Notes under the pieces: generated by a model
Seen by the model: the letters and a program-made list of their open reading frames with translations, nothing else
Database searches by the model: none
Told to the model about the DNA's origin: nothing
Position numbers and translations under genes: made by a program
Shown: piece after piece, positions 8,718-17,195 of the stretch
How the letters are laid out: every line of letters begins with the position of its first letter
How positions within the stretch are numbered: position 1 is the first letter of the stretch
Source: Rhodoplanes azumiensis
Lineage (GTDB): Bacteria; Pseudomonadota; Alphaproteobacteria; Rhizobiales; Xanthobacteraceae
Direction: 5' to 3'
NCBI RefSeq assembly: GCF_042682915.1
Contig: NZ_JBHUIW010000003.1
Coordinates: 290,714-354,713 of the forward strand
DNA length: 64,000 nt

Positions 8718-9048
8718 CCCGAAAGGAATCGAAAATCGTCTTTGAAACAGGGGCTTGGGCGCATTAGTCGAGCCCGGTGAGGATCCCGGGTCCGGCATCC
8801 CTTGCTGCCGGCCGGCAAGTTCTGCCGACCGGACGAGGGGCGCCCCGTGGCGCGCCGCCCGGAGTCGCGACCTCGCGGCGCGCTACATTGGAACGGTTCG
8901 TCTGGCGAGGCGCGGACCGCGTCCCTATAGTAAAGAGACACGAGAGCCGCGGCCGCCCAGCGGGCGGCATCGCCCCGCCGCCCGGCGGGAGAGACGCGAC
9001 GCCGCCCCGGCGGCCCAGGGTGAGGAGCGCGGCGAGCCCGCGGCGACG
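8718..9048. other. Divergent fliK/mnmA spacer
   Basis: About 330 bases between the fliK promoter and the mnmA start. It is GC-rich with one AT-richer patch (about 8915-8945, containing tatagtaaagagaca) that could hold the mnmA promoter. No gene seen. Confidence 0.5.
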
Positions 9049-10308
9049 ATGCGGAACAGTCTCGATCTCGACACGCGGCCGGCCGACACCCGCGTGGTGG
9101 TCGCCATGTCGGGTGGGGTCGATTCCTCGGTCACGGCCGCCCTGCTCAAGCAGGAGGGCTACGACGTCGTCGGCGTCACGCTGCAACTCTACGACCACGG
9201 CGCCGCCACGCATCGGCTCGGCGCCTGCTGCGCCGGTCAGGACATCCACGATGCCCGTCGGGTGGCGGCGAAGATCGGCATCCCGCATTACGTGCTCGAC
9301 TACGAGACCCGCTTCAAGGAGGCGGTCATCGACCGCTTCGCCGAGAGCTACGTGCACGGCGAGACGCCGGTGCCCTGCGTCGACTGCAACCAGTCGATCA
9401 AGTTCCGCGATCTCCTCGGCACCGCCCGCGAGCTCGGCGCCCAGGTGCTGGCGACCGGCCATTACGTCGCCTCGCGTGCCGTGGCGGACGGCGGCCGCGC
9501 GCTGTTCCGCGCCCGCGAGGAGGAGCGCGACCAGAGCTACTTCCTGTTTGCCACCACGCGCGAGCAGCTCGGCATCTTGCGCTTCCCGCTCGGCGAGCGG
9601 ACCAAGGCCGAGACCCGCGAGCTTGCCCGGCAGTTCGGGCTGGAGGTCGCCGACAAGCACGACAGCCAGGACATCTGCTTCGTGCCGACCGGCCGCTACA
9701 CCGAGGTGATCGAGCGCCTGAAGCCGGGCGCCGCCGAGCCGGGCGACATCGTCGACCTCTCGGGCCGGGTGCTCGGGCATCATCAGGGCATCATCCGCTT
9801 CACGGTCGGCCAGCGGCGCGGCCTCGGCATCGCGGCCGGCGAGCCGCTCTACGTGGTGCGGCTCGACGCGGCGACGCGGCGCGTCGTCGTCGGCCCGCGC
9901 GAGGCGCTGCGCACCACCCGGATGCGGCTGCGCGACGTCAACTGGATCGGCGACGGCACGCTCGACGCGGCGCTCGCCGCCGCCGGCGGCCGGCTCGAGG
10001 TGTTCGTCAAGGTGCGGTCGACCCGGCGGCCGCAGCCGGCCTGGGTGCATCGCGCCGGTGACGCACGATCCGACGGTGTGCGCGTCGGCGACGCGCCGGC
10101 GGGCGAGATCGAGGTCGAGCTGGTCGACGGCGAGGAGGGGGTTGCCCCGGGGCAGGCCTGCGTGTTCTACGACGCGCTCGGCGGCCAGGCCCGCGTCCTC
10201 GGCGGCGGATTCATCCGAACCGCGGCGTCGGCGGCCGAGCCGGTGCCGGCGCTCGCCGAGACGCCAGCGGCGCGCCGGGGGCCGGCCGTCGCCGGGGCGC
10301 GGCGTTGA
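9049..10308 (+). CDS. mnmA: tRNA-specific 2-thiouridylase MnmA
   Basis: 419-residue enzyme that adds sulfur at C2 of the wobble uridine in tRNA Lys, Glu and Gln. The ATP pyrophosphatase loop VAMSGGVDSSVTAALLK is at about 18-34. The first catalytic cysteine is in ETPVPCVDCNQSIKFRDL and the second in KHDSQDICFVPTGRY. FTVGQRRGLGIAAGEPLYVV marks the central and C-terminal domains. I chose the ATG at 9049, where homology begins; the upstream open frame is GC-rich read-through. The length is slightly above the usual 360-400 residues because of the C-terminal tail. Confidence 0.96.
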   Translation: MRNSLDLDTRPADTRVVVAMSGGVDSSVTAALLKQEGYDVVGVTLQLYDHGAATHRLGACCAGQDIHDARRVAAKIGIPHYVLDYETRFKEAVIDRFAESYVHGETPVPCVDCNQSIKFRDLLGTARELGAQVLATGHYVASRAVADGGRALFRAREEERDQSYFLFATTREQLGILRFPLGERTKAETRELARQFGLEVADKHDSQDICFVPTGRYTEVIERLKPGAAEPGDIVDLSGRVLGHHQGIIRFTVGQRRGLGIAAGEPLYVVRLDAATRRVVVGPREALRTTRMRLRDVNWIGDGTLDAALAAAGGRLEVFVKVRSTRRPQPAWVHRAGDARSDGVRVGDAPAGEIEVELVDGEEGVAPGQACVFYDALGGQARVLGGGFIRTAASAAEPVPALAETPAARRGPAVAGARR

Positions 10309-10342
10309 CAGTATTGCTTTAGGTGTTTTCGGGGCGGATCCG

Positions 10343-11014
10343 ATGGCAGACGATCTCGATCGCGACAAGGTCGCCAAGGCGTATGCGCGCTGGGCGCCGA
10401 TCTACGACATGGTGTTCGGGCAGGTGTTCGAGCGGGGCCGCAAGGCGGCGATCGCAGCCGTCGAGGCCACGGGCGGCGGCCGGATTCTCGAGGTCGGCGT
10501 CGGCACCGGCATCTCGCTGCCGGACTATCGCCGCACCAACCGGCTGTTCGGCGTCGACATCTCCGAGCCGATGCTGCGCAAGGCCCAGGAGCGGGTGGTC
10601 GCGCAAAAACTCGACAATGTCGAGGTGCTCTCGGTGATGGACGCGACCAAGCTCGCGTTTCCGGACGGCTGGTTCGACGTCGTCGTCGCCCAGTACGTGA
10701 TCACGGCCGTGCCGGACCCGGAGGGCACGCTCGACGAGTTCGCCCGCGTCGTGAAGCCGGGCGGCGAGATCATTCTCGTCAATCACATCGGCGCCGAGAG
10801 CGGGCCGCGAAAAATCTTCGAGGCGGCGTTCGCGCCGCTCGCCCGAAAGCTCGGCTGGCGCCCGGAGTTCCCGTGGGAGCGCCTCGCCCGCTGGGTCGAA
10901 AAAGCCCCCGGCATCCGCTTCATCGACCGCAAGCCGATGCCGCCGCTCGGCCATTTCTCCCTCATCCGCTTCGGCCGGGTGGCGGGCGCGCCGAGTTTGC
11001 AGGCGGCGGAGTAG
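10343..11014 (+). CDS. pmtA: PmtA-type phosphatidylethanolamine N-methyltransferase
   Basis: 223-residue class I SAM-dependent methyltransferase. It opens with KVAKAYARWAPIYDMVFGQV, typical of the alphaproteobacterial PmtA/UbiE-like group that methylates phosphatidylethanolamine toward phosphatidylcholine at the membrane. The SAM motif EVGVGTGISLP is at about 48-58, motif II GVDISEPML follows, and the late region has VVKPGGEIILVNHIG. The gene is alone, 34 bases after mnmA on the same strand, and converges with hepT. Other UbiE-like lipid or quinone substrates cannot be excluded from sequence alone. Confidence 0.82.
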   Translation: MADDLDRDKVAKAYARWAPIYDMVFGQVFERGRKAAIAAVEATGGGRILEVGVGTGISLPDYRRTNRLFGVDISEPMLRKAQERVVAQKLDNVEVLSVMDATKLAFPDGWFDVVVAQYVITAVPDPEGTLDEFARVVKPGGEIILVNHIGAESGPRKIFEAAFAPLARKLGWRPEFPWERLARWVEKAPGIRFIDRKPMPPLGHFSLIRFGRVAGAPSLQAAE

Positions 11015-11027
11015 GGGAAGGGGCGGC

Positions 11028-11378
11028 TCATCGACTACCGAGGATCGCATCCAGAGTGACGATCAGAGCGGGCAGCTTTTCGCGGACCACGAACCACACG
11101 AGATCGAGCCGGACCTCGGCATAGCCGTGAATCAAGCGATGGCGCATGCCGGAGATCTCGCGCCAGGGCACATCCGGATGTCGGCTGCAGGTGGTCGCGG
11201 AAACTTTGCCGGCCGCTTCGCCGACGATCTCCAACGATCGCACCACGGCAAATTGATGTAGGCGACTCGCACGGAAATCCTCTTCTACCATCCCGTCGAG
11301 AAAAGCGATCGCGTCACGTGACGCTTGCTGCATGTCCAGCAGCAGGCCGGCATCGCGGTCCGGCAAAGCCTCAACCAT
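11028..11378 (-). CDS. hepT: HEPN toxin HepT
   Basis: 116-residue HEPN-domain protein (DUF86 group). The RX4HXY catalytic motif is present as RHRLIHGY (about 86-93), and the helical bundle segments LLLDMQQASRDAIAFLDGM and FAVVRSLEIVGEAAGKVS are typical. Family members are RNases silenced by AMPylation of the motif tyrosine by a paired MNT protein. The start at 11378 overlaps the mntA stop by 8 bases, which indicates translational coupling. The RNA target is unknown. Confidence 0.9.
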   Translation of the reverse strand: MVEALPDRDAGLLLDMQQASRDAIAFLDGMVEEDFRASRLHQFAVVRSLEIVGEAAGKVSATTCSRHPDVPWREISGMRHRLIHGYAEVRLDLVWFVVREKLPALIVTLDAILGSR

Positions 11379-11682
11379 ACACCGGCTCAGCTTCGTCCAG
11401 GATGCGGCGGCGGCGGATGGGGTTGCGGCTCGCCTCGACGGCCTCGCGCTCGACCAGATCGACCGGGCGGCCGAGCAGGGCTTCCAGCGCGTCCTTGAGA
11501 TCGACGAAGCCCGCGAGATCGTTCCGTGTCTCCGGGCTGAACGTGACCAGGAGGTCGATGTCGCTGTGCAGGCCAAAATCGCCGCCACGGGCCGCCGAGC
11601 CGAACACCTCCAGCCGCGTCACGCCATGACGGCGGCACAGTGCGGCGAGGTCGGTCCGCTTTTCGCTCAGCAGGGTGTTCAT
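11371..11682 (-). CDS. mntA: MNT-domain antitoxin MntA
   Basis: 103-residue minimal nucleotidyltransferase. The motif GSAARGGDFGLHSDIDLLV gives the GS...DxD active site, with one residue more between GS and DxD than the commonest spacing, and a third acidic position in RPVDLVERE. The known role is to AMPylate the partner HEPN protein and neutralise it. It is the first gene of the pair. GC and codon use look like the surroundings, so recent transfer is not evident. Confidence 0.9.
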   Translation of the reverse strand: MNTLLSEKRTDLAALCRRHGVTRLEVFGSAARGGDFGLHSDIDLLVTFSPETRNDLAGFVDLKDALEALLGRPVDLVEREAVEASRNPIRRRRILDEAEPVYG

Positions 11683-11760
11683 GTGCGCGGCTCCAGGGTG
11701 GTCATCGACTATACCATGGCCCGCTGGAGGCGTGATCCGCCCTACGAGGCGCGGGCCGGT

Positions 11761-11787
11761 CCCGCATTCCGCTGCGCTGCATGCGGG
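11761..11787. repeat. Short palindrome CCCGCAT...ATGCGGG
   Basis: Seven-base arms in the mntA/gre spacer, followed by gctacgg. It resembles the small palindromic intergenic units common in Bradyrhizobium-type genomes. It could also serve as an mRNA end for the upstream gre gene, 40 bases away. Confidence 0.4.
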
Positions 11788-11827
11788 CTACGGTTTGCGG
11801 CGCACGTCTCCGTCGTCCTCCGCCCCG

Positions 11828-12310
11828 TCACTTGATCCCCAAAATCTCCAGCTCGTGGTCGCCTGCGCCGACGACGTCGCCGACGACTTTGCGCATCAGG
11901 AGACGGGCGACGGGCGAGACGAACGAGATCGATCCGGCCTTCGGGTCCGCCTCGTCCTCGCCGACGATGCGATAGGTCTGGACGCGCCCGGCGGAACGCC
12001 GGAACGTCACGGTGCTGCCGAACGCGACGACGTCGGTCGAGGTCGGGTCGGGGATCACCTGCGCGGTGCGCACCCGGACGGCGAGGTAGCGCGCATCGCG
12101 CAACGGCACGGCCTCCTGGCGCCGGCGTTCGTTCACGTCCTCGATCGTCTGCGCCGCCGCGCAGGCCGCGCGGGCCGCCGCGAGCTGGCGCTCCAGCGCC
12201 TTAAGCCCCGCCGCCGTGACCAGGTTGGGATGCGGTGAGATCGGCCGGTCGGGAAGCTGCGTCTCCGATGCCGTCTCGGCACTGTCTTCCTTGGTGAAGG
12301 CGACGCTCAA
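11828..12310 (-). CDS. GreA/GreB-family elongation factor
   Basis: 160-residue protein of the GreA/GreB superfamily. The N-terminal helical part (about 27-75: VTAAGLKALERQLAAARAAC, then VNERRRQEAVPLRDARYLAV) would form the coiled coil. The C-terminal FKBP-like part has VVAFGSTVTFRRSAGRVQTY and the end VGDVVGAGDHELEILGI. Proteins of this subtype beginning MSVAFTKEDSAETASE occur widely in Bradyrhizobiaceae, separate from canonical greA. Expected role: binding in the RNA polymerase secondary channel; cleavage-stimulating activity is not assured. Confidence 0.85.
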   Translation of the reverse strand: MSVAFTKEDSAETASETQLPDRPISPHPNLVTAAGLKALERQLAAARAACAAAQTIEDVNERRRQEAVPLRDARYLAVRVRTAQVIPDPTSTDVVAFGSTVTFRRSAGRVQTYRIVGEDEADPKAGSISFVSPVARLLMRKVVGDVVGAGDHELEILGIK

Positions 12311-12471
12311 ACGAGAACTCCGTGTCGGATCGTGTCGTCAGCATAGCGACTGCGGCCGGCGACACCAGCAGCGTCCGCCGTGAAGCCGCCGTCGCGTCGA
12401 TGTGCCCGTATTGTAAAATGCGCTACATGCGGTATCTTGGGACTCCAGTAAACTTCGTCCAGGAGGCCCTC

Positions 12472-12756
12472 ATGCCGCGCACGGCCGACCGCAAAGAGCA
12501 CCCGCTGTCGATGCGGCTGCCGGAGGCGGATATCGCAATGATCGATCGCGCCGCGATGCTGCGCGGCCGCTCCCGCACCGATTTCGTGCGCGACGCGGCG
12601 GTGCGGGCGGCCGAGGAGGTGCTGCTTGAGACGCGGCCGATCCGGATGAGCGCGGCCGGCTTCGCGGCCTTCACGGCGGCGTTGTCCGGACCGCCGGTGC
12701 CGGTTTCCGAGATGGTCGGCCTCGTCCGGCGCAGGGCGCCGTGGGAGCCGGGCTAA
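12472..12756 (+). CDS. DUF1778 ribbon-helix-helix antitoxin (TacA-like)
   Basis: 94-residue antitoxin. The ribbon-helix-helix region KEHPLSMRLPEADIAMIDRA is followed by SRTDFVRDAAVRAAEEVLLE, both diagnostic of DUF1778. The C-terminal tail (PVPVSEMVGLVRRRAPWEP) would wrap the toxin. The ATG at 12472 has a strong AGGAGG site 7-12 bases before it. The partner GNAT gene begins 21 bases downstream. Autoregulation of the pair is expected from the family. Confidence 0.88.
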   Translation: MPRTADRKEHPLSMRLPEADIAMIDRAAMLRGRSRTDFVRDAAVRAAEEVLLETRPIRMSAAGFAAFTAALSGPPVPVSEMVGLVRRRAPWEPG

Positions 12757-12777
12757 CCCGACACCGGAGCGTGACGC

Positions 12778-13311
12778 GTGGCGATCTCCGGCCCGGCGGG
12801 ATCAGGTCCGGCAATCTCTGCGCCCGAGCCGCTGACGGCAGCTCACGATCTCGGCGGGTTCTCCTGCGGCAAGCCGTCCCTCGACCGGTGGCTGACGACG
12901 CGGGCGCTGTCGAACCAGGCGAAGGGATTCACCGCCGTCATGGTCGTTCATGTGGAGCATCGCGTGGTCGGCTACTACGGCCTCGCGCCGACCGCCGTCG
13001 TGCCGTCCGGGGTGCCGCGGTCGATCCGGACCGGCCAGCCACCCGACCCGGTGCCCTGCCTGCTGCTCGGTCAGCTCGCGACGGATCGCGAGTGGAGTGG
13101 CAAGGGCATCGGCACCGGCCTCCTGAAGCACGCACTGCAGCGCTGTGTGACGGCGGCTGGGCTCGTCGGCGGCCGGGCGCTCGTCGTCCATGCGGTCGAC
13201 GAGGACGCCGCCGCGTTCTGGCGGCGACGCGGCTTTCTCACGTCGAAGGATGATCCGTTCGTGCTGTTTCGATCGATCGCCGACATCGCGGCGTCGTTGT
13301 CCAGCGCCTGA
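12778..13311 (+). CDS. GNAT acetyltransferase toxin (TacT/AtaT-like)
   Basis: 177-residue GNAT protein paired with a DUF1778 antitoxin. Known relatives acetylate aminoacyl-tRNA and stop translation. The typical start region EPLTAAHDLGGFSCGKPSLD is followed by WLTTRALSNQAKGF, and the acetyl-CoA site is LLLGQLATDREWSGKGIGTG. The segment that normally reads AxxFYxRxGF reads AAAFWRRRGF here, so the tyrosine used as general acid in TacT-type toxins is tryptophan. The start is GTG. Activity of this variant is uncertain. Confidence 0.87.
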   Translation: MAISGPAGSGPAISAPEPLTAAHDLGGFSCGKPSLDRWLTTRALSNQAKGFTAVMVVHVEHRVVGYYGLAPTAVVPSGVPRSIRTGQPPDPVPCLLLGQLATDREWSGKGIGTGLLKHALQRCVTAAGLVGGRALVVHAVDEDAAAFWRRRGFLTSKDDPFVLFRSIADIAASLSSA

Positions 13312-13406
13312 TCGCGGCCGCGCGTTCACGAATTTATCGCCGCTTCACATCGCCACGGAACTCCGCCGCACCCCGTCCGTTACCGGACAGATTCGGAGGA
13401 GCGCCC

Positions 13407-13850
13407 ATGGTCAAGACCGCGGCGAAGAAGCGGGCCACCCGCACGTCGGGTGCGCGTACGTCCGGCAAGCCGTCGAAGCCGCAGAAGGACACGATGGAGC
13501 GCGTCATGCACGAGTTCAAGCATGGCGAGCTGACGACGCGCGGCGGACGCAAGGTGAAGAGCCCGAAGCAGGCGATCGCCATCGGGCTCTCCGAGGCGGG
13601 CGCCTCGAACCGGCAGAGCCCGGCCGAGAACCGGCGCAAGCTGAAGCGCACCAAGCGCAAGGAGCGGCACGGCCAGACCGGCCGCGCCGAAGCCGAGGGG
13701 CGGCGCAACGATCCGACCGGCAATGCGAGCCGCGACACGCGCGCGGCGCTCTATGCGGAGGCGAAGCGGCGCGACATCCCGGGCCGCTCGCGCATGACTC
13801 GTGATCAGCTCGCGCGCGCGTTGCGCCGGCGCCGAGGCGACGGCGCGTGA
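13407..13850 (+). CDS. DUF6496 basic protein
   Basis: 147-residue Lys/Arg-rich protein. The core ERVMHEFKHGELTTRGGRKV plus KSPKQAIAIGLSEAGASNR is the DUF6496 signature. The last 45 residues (ASRDTRAALYAEAKRRDIPG, MTRDQLARALRRRR) look like a Rho-N/SAP-type helix-loop-helix nucleic-acid-binding end. Function is not established for the family; the charge suggests nucleic acid binding. Its stop codon overlaps the probable treZ GTG (GTGA), so the two may be coupled. Confidence 0.78.
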   Translation: MVKTAAKKRATRTSGARTSGKPSKPQKDTMERVMHEFKHGELTTRGGRKVKSPKQAIAIGLSEAGASNRQSPAENRRKLKRTKRKERHGQTGRAEAEGRRNDPTGNASRDTRAALYAEAKRRDIPGRSRMTRDQLARALRRRRGDGA

Positions 13851-15841
13851 AGCTCGCACGGCAACGTTTCACCTCGGCACGGACGGGTGCGATGACGGCT
13901 CCTCTCGTCTCTCCGGCGCGGGGGATTGCCGCAGCCGCCGATCGAACGTTCGCGCGCGCCATGCCGATCGGCGCCGAGCCGCAGCCGGGCGGCGGCGTGC
14001 ATTTTCGCGTCTGGGCGCCGCGTCCCGACGAGATCGTGCTGGTGGTCGACGGGGCCGAGCATCCGCTCGCCGCGGAGGACGGCGGCTATCGCTCGGTCCA
14101 CGTGGCGGACGCGAAGCCCGGCTCGCGCTACGGCTACCGGCTCGACGACCGGGCGACGCCGCTGCCGGATCCCGCCTCGCGCCGGCAGCCGGACGGGCCG
14201 CACGGGCTCTCCTGCGTGGTCGATCCGTCGGCCTATCGCTGGCGCGACGGCGCGTGGACAGGCGTGCGCGGCGGCGATCCGCACCTGATCACGGAGATTC
14301 ACATCGGCACCTTCACGCCGGAGGGGACGTATGCGGCAGCCGCGCGAAAGCTGCCGCTGCTGAAGGAGGTCGGCATCACGGTCGTCGAATTGATGCCGGT
14401 CGCCGAGTTCGCCGGCGGCTTCGGCTGGGGCTACGACGGCGTCGATCTGTTCGCGCCGACCCGGCTCTACGGCACGCCCGACGATCTGCGCGCCTTCGTC
14501 GACACGGCGCACGCCCTGGAGCTCGGCGTCCTCCTCGACGTCGTCTACAATCACTTCGGCCCGGACGGGAATGTCCTGCCGTGCTTCTCCAAGACCTATC
14601 TGACCGATCGCTACGACAACGAGTGGGGCGATGCGATCAATTTCGACGGCGAAGGCGCCGCGCCGGTGCGCGAGTTCGTCCGCGAGAACGCGGCCTATTG
14701 GGTGCGGGAGTTTCACGTCGACGGGCTGCGACTCGACGCGACGCAGCAGATCTTCGACGCCTCGCCGACCAACATCGTCGCCGAGTTGACGCAAGCCGCG
14801 CGGGCCGCGGCTCCCGGGCGACACGTGTTCGTGGTCGCCGAGAACGAGCCGCAGGAGGCGCGGCTCGTGCGTGCCCGTGACAAGGGCGGCTACGGCCTCG
14901 ACGGCGTCTGGCACGAGGATCTGCACCACAGCGCGCATGTCGCGCTCACCGGCCGAGCCGAGGCGTATTACTCCGACTACACGGGCGCGGCCCGCGAGCT
15001 GCTCGCCTGCGTCAAGCACGGCTTCCTCTATCAGGGGCAGCGATCGCGCTGGCAGAAGAAGCCGCGCGGCAGGCCCGCCCTCGACCTGCCGGCGCATCGG
15101 CGCATCACGTTCCTGGAGAATCACGATCAGGTGGCGAACTCGGCCTGTGGCCGCCGGCTCGTCGATCTGACGGACCAGGCGCGGCTGCGCGTCCTCACGG
15201 CGCTGCTGCTGCTCGGTCCGGGAACGCCGATGCTGTTCCAGGGCCAGGAGTTCTTCTCGTCGACGCCGTTCCTCTATTTCGCCGACCACACGCCGGAGCT
15301 CGCCGGTGCCGTCGAGAAGGGGCGACGCGCGTTCCTGATGCAGTTCCCGAGCGTCGCCGCGGTCGAGACGGCGAAGCCCTGCGCGGCGGCGACGTTCGAG
15401 CGATGCCGCCTCGACTGGAGCGAGCGCGAGCGCAACAGCGCGGCGATCGCGCTGCATCGTGATCTGATCACGTTGCGTCGAACCGACCCGGTGCTGTCCG
15501 GTTACGCGGGGCTCGACGGCGCCGTGATCTCCGACGATGCGTTTCTGGTGCGGTTCTTCGGCGGCGACCACGGCGCCGGCGCGGCCGAGCGTCTGCTGAT
15601 CGTCAATGTCGGCCGCGAGGTCGCGCCCGCGATCGTCCCGGAGCCGTTGCTCGCCCCGCCCGAGGGTCACGACTGGCGCATGCTGTGGTCGAGCGAGGAC
15701 GCCGCCTATGGGGGCGAGGGCGCCCGCCCGCCGCTCGCGGACGACGGTTCCTGGGTCTTCCCCGGGCGCAGCGCCGTGCTGATGGAGACGGTGGCGGCCT
15801 CGGCCGAATCGCGCGCGCAGGAGGGGCGCGGGCAGGGTTGA
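13847..15841 (+). CDS. treZ: Malto-oligosyltrehalose trehalohydrolase TreZ
   Basis: 664-residue GH13 enzyme that releases trehalose from maltooligosyltrehalose. The N-terminal CBM48-like domain starts with PIGAEPQPGGGVHFRVWAPR. The catalytic barrel shows DVVYNHFGPDG (about 230), the nucleophile in DGLRLDATQQIFD (about 295), the acid in VVAENEP (about 331) and FLENHDQVAN. I give the GTG at 13847, which overlaps the previous stop; ATG at 13892 or 13961 are alternatives because homology begins only near residue 39. The usual partners treY and glgX are not in the window. Confidence 0.93.
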   Translation: MKLARQRFTSARTGAMTAPLVSPARGIAAAADRTFARAMPIGAEPQPGGGVHFRVWAPRPDEIVLVVDGAEHPLAAEDGGYRSVHVADAKPGSRYGYRLDDRATPLPDPASRRQPDGPHGLSCVVDPSAYRWRDGAWTGVRGGDPHLITEIHIGTFTPEGTYAAAARKLPLLKEVGITVVELMPVAEFAGGFGWGYDGVDLFAPTRLYGTPDDLRAFVDTAHALELGVLLDVVYNHFGPDGNVLPCFSKTYLTDRYDNEWGDAINFDGEGAAPVREFVRENAAYWVREFHVDGLRLDATQQIFDASPTNIVAELTQAARAAAPGRHVFVVAENEPQEARLVRARDKGGYGLDGVWHEDLHHSAHVALTGRAEAYYSDYTGAARELLACVKHGFLYQGQRSRWQKKPRGRPALDLPAHRRITFLENHDQVANSACGRRLVDLTDQARLRVLTALLLLGPGTPMLFQGQEFFSSTPFLYFADHTPELAGAVEKGRRAFLMQFPSVAAVETAKPCAAATFERCRLDWSERERNSAAIALHRDLITLRRTDPVLSGYAGLDGAVISDDAFLVRFFGGDHGAGAAERLLIVNVGREVAPAIVPEPLLAPPEGHDWRMLWSSEDAAYGGEGARPPLADDGSWVFPGRSAVLMETVAASAESRAQEGRGQG

Positions 15842-15923
15842 CGGGAGCGACTGCCCGAAGCGTGTCGGCCGCGGTGGTACAACCCGGCCCGTCGCGCTAA
15901 GCCTCGGGGCGAGGAGTGCTCCG

Positions 15924-17189
15924 ATGCCCGTCTCCAATTCGCCGATCGACCAGGATCGCTTGTGGTCCGACCTGATGGCGCTCGCCGCCCACACGGATCC
16001 CGACAAGCCGTGGACGCGCCGATCGTTCACGCCGCGCTTTCTCGATGGCCGCGCCTTTCTGGCGCAGCGTTTCCGCGACGCCGGCCTGACCGTGAGGATC
16101 GACGCCGCCGGCAACCTGATCGGCCGCCGCGAGGGCCGCGTCCCCGGCGCCAAGGCGATCACGATCGGCTCGCATTCGGACAGCGTGCCGAGTGGCGGCC
16201 GCTTCGACGGGCCGGCCGGCGTGCTGGCCGGGCTCGAGGTGGCGCGGGCGCTTTTCGATCGCGGCATCGTGCTGGACCATGCGTTCGAGGTGATCGACTT
16301 CCTGGCCGAGGAGCCGAGCGAGTACGGCCTCTCCTGCGTCGGCAGCCGCGGCATGGCCGGCGCGCTCGGCCCCAACGAGCTCGCCATGACCGGCCCCGAC
16401 GGCGAGACGCTCGGCGCCGCCATCGCGCGCGTCGGCGGCGCGCCGGAGCGTCTCGGCGAGGCGATCCGCGACGACATCGCGGCCTATCTCGAGCTGCACA
16501 TCGAGCAGGGCACGGTGCTCGAATCCCAGAAGCTCGACGGCGGCATCGTCACGGCGATCGTCGGCATCACCCGGCTGGAGATCGTGTTCGAAGGCGAGGC
16601 GGCGCATGCCGGCACGGTCGGGATGCGCAGCCGGCGCGACGCCTCTCTGGCCGCCGCGTCCGCCGTGCTGGCGGTGCGCGACGTCGCCACCGCGCTGCTC
16701 GACCGCGGCGAAGGCTACGTGGTCGCCACCACGGGCATCGTCACGGTGTCGCCGGGCGCCGCCAACGTGGTGCCGGGCGAGGCCCGCATCGTCGTCGATG
16801 CGCGGGCCGAGACCAAGGCGCTGTGCGAATTGCTGGTCGCCGGCATCGAGAGCCGCTTCCGGGCGATCGCGGCCGAGACCGGCGTGAGCGTGGCCCGCTT
16901 TGCCGTCCTGTCCCGCAACGATCCGAGCACCTGCGATCCGCATTTGCGAGAAACGCTCGCCGACAGCGCCGCGGCGCTCGGCGCCGGGACCACCGTGATG
17001 GCCTCGGGCGCCGGTCACGACGCGGCCTTCGTGTCGCGCATCGCGCCGGCCGCGATGCTGTTCATCCCGTGCCGCGAGGGCCGCAGCCATTGCCCCGAGG
17101 AGTGGAGCGAGCCGGCCGAGGTCGCCGCCGGCACGGCCGTGCTGTTCGAGGCGGTCACCCGTCTCGACCGCACGCTCGCGACGCCCTGA
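15924..17189 (+). CDS. M20 amidohydrolase (allantoate/N-carbamoyl-amino-acid type)
   Basis: 421-residue zinc-dependent hydrolase of the hydantoinase/carbamoylase group. Metal-site regions are visible: TIGSHSDSVPSGGRFDGPAG (about 87-106), DFLAEEPSEYGLSCVGSRG and YLELHIEQGTVLE. A dimerisation domain lies in the middle and GAGHDAAFVSRIAPAAMLFI closes the site. Family substrates are allantoate, ureidoglycolate or N-carbamoyl amino acids. The DxEEG element is replaced by AEEPSE, which marks a subgroup, so the substrate is left open. No purine-catabolism genes flank it. Confidence 0.85.
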   Translation: MPVSNSPIDQDRLWSDLMALAAHTDPDKPWTRRSFTPRFLDGRAFLAQRFRDAGLTVRIDAAGNLIGRREGRVPGAKAITIGSHSDSVPSGGRFDGPAGVLAGLEVARALFDRGIVLDHAFEVIDFLAEEPSEYGLSCVGSRGMAGALGPNELAMTGPDGETLGAAIARVGGAPERLGEAIRDDIAAYLELHIEQGTVLESQKLDGGIVTAIVGITRLEIVFEGEAAHAGTVGMRSRRDASLAAASAVLAVRDVATALLDRGEGYVVATTGIVTVSPGAANVVPGEARIVVDARAETKALCELLVAGIESRFRAIAAETGVSVARFAVLSRNDPSTCDPHLRETLADSAAALGAGTTVMASGAGHDAAFVSRIAPAAMLFIPCREGRSHCPEEWSEPAEVAAGTAVLFEAVTRLDRTLATP

Positions 17190-17195
17190 CCCGGC

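Noticed and set aside
13805..16477. 890-residue minus-strand open frame over treZ and the M20 gene
   Set aside because: Antisense to two well-identified genes; no motif and no ribosome site.
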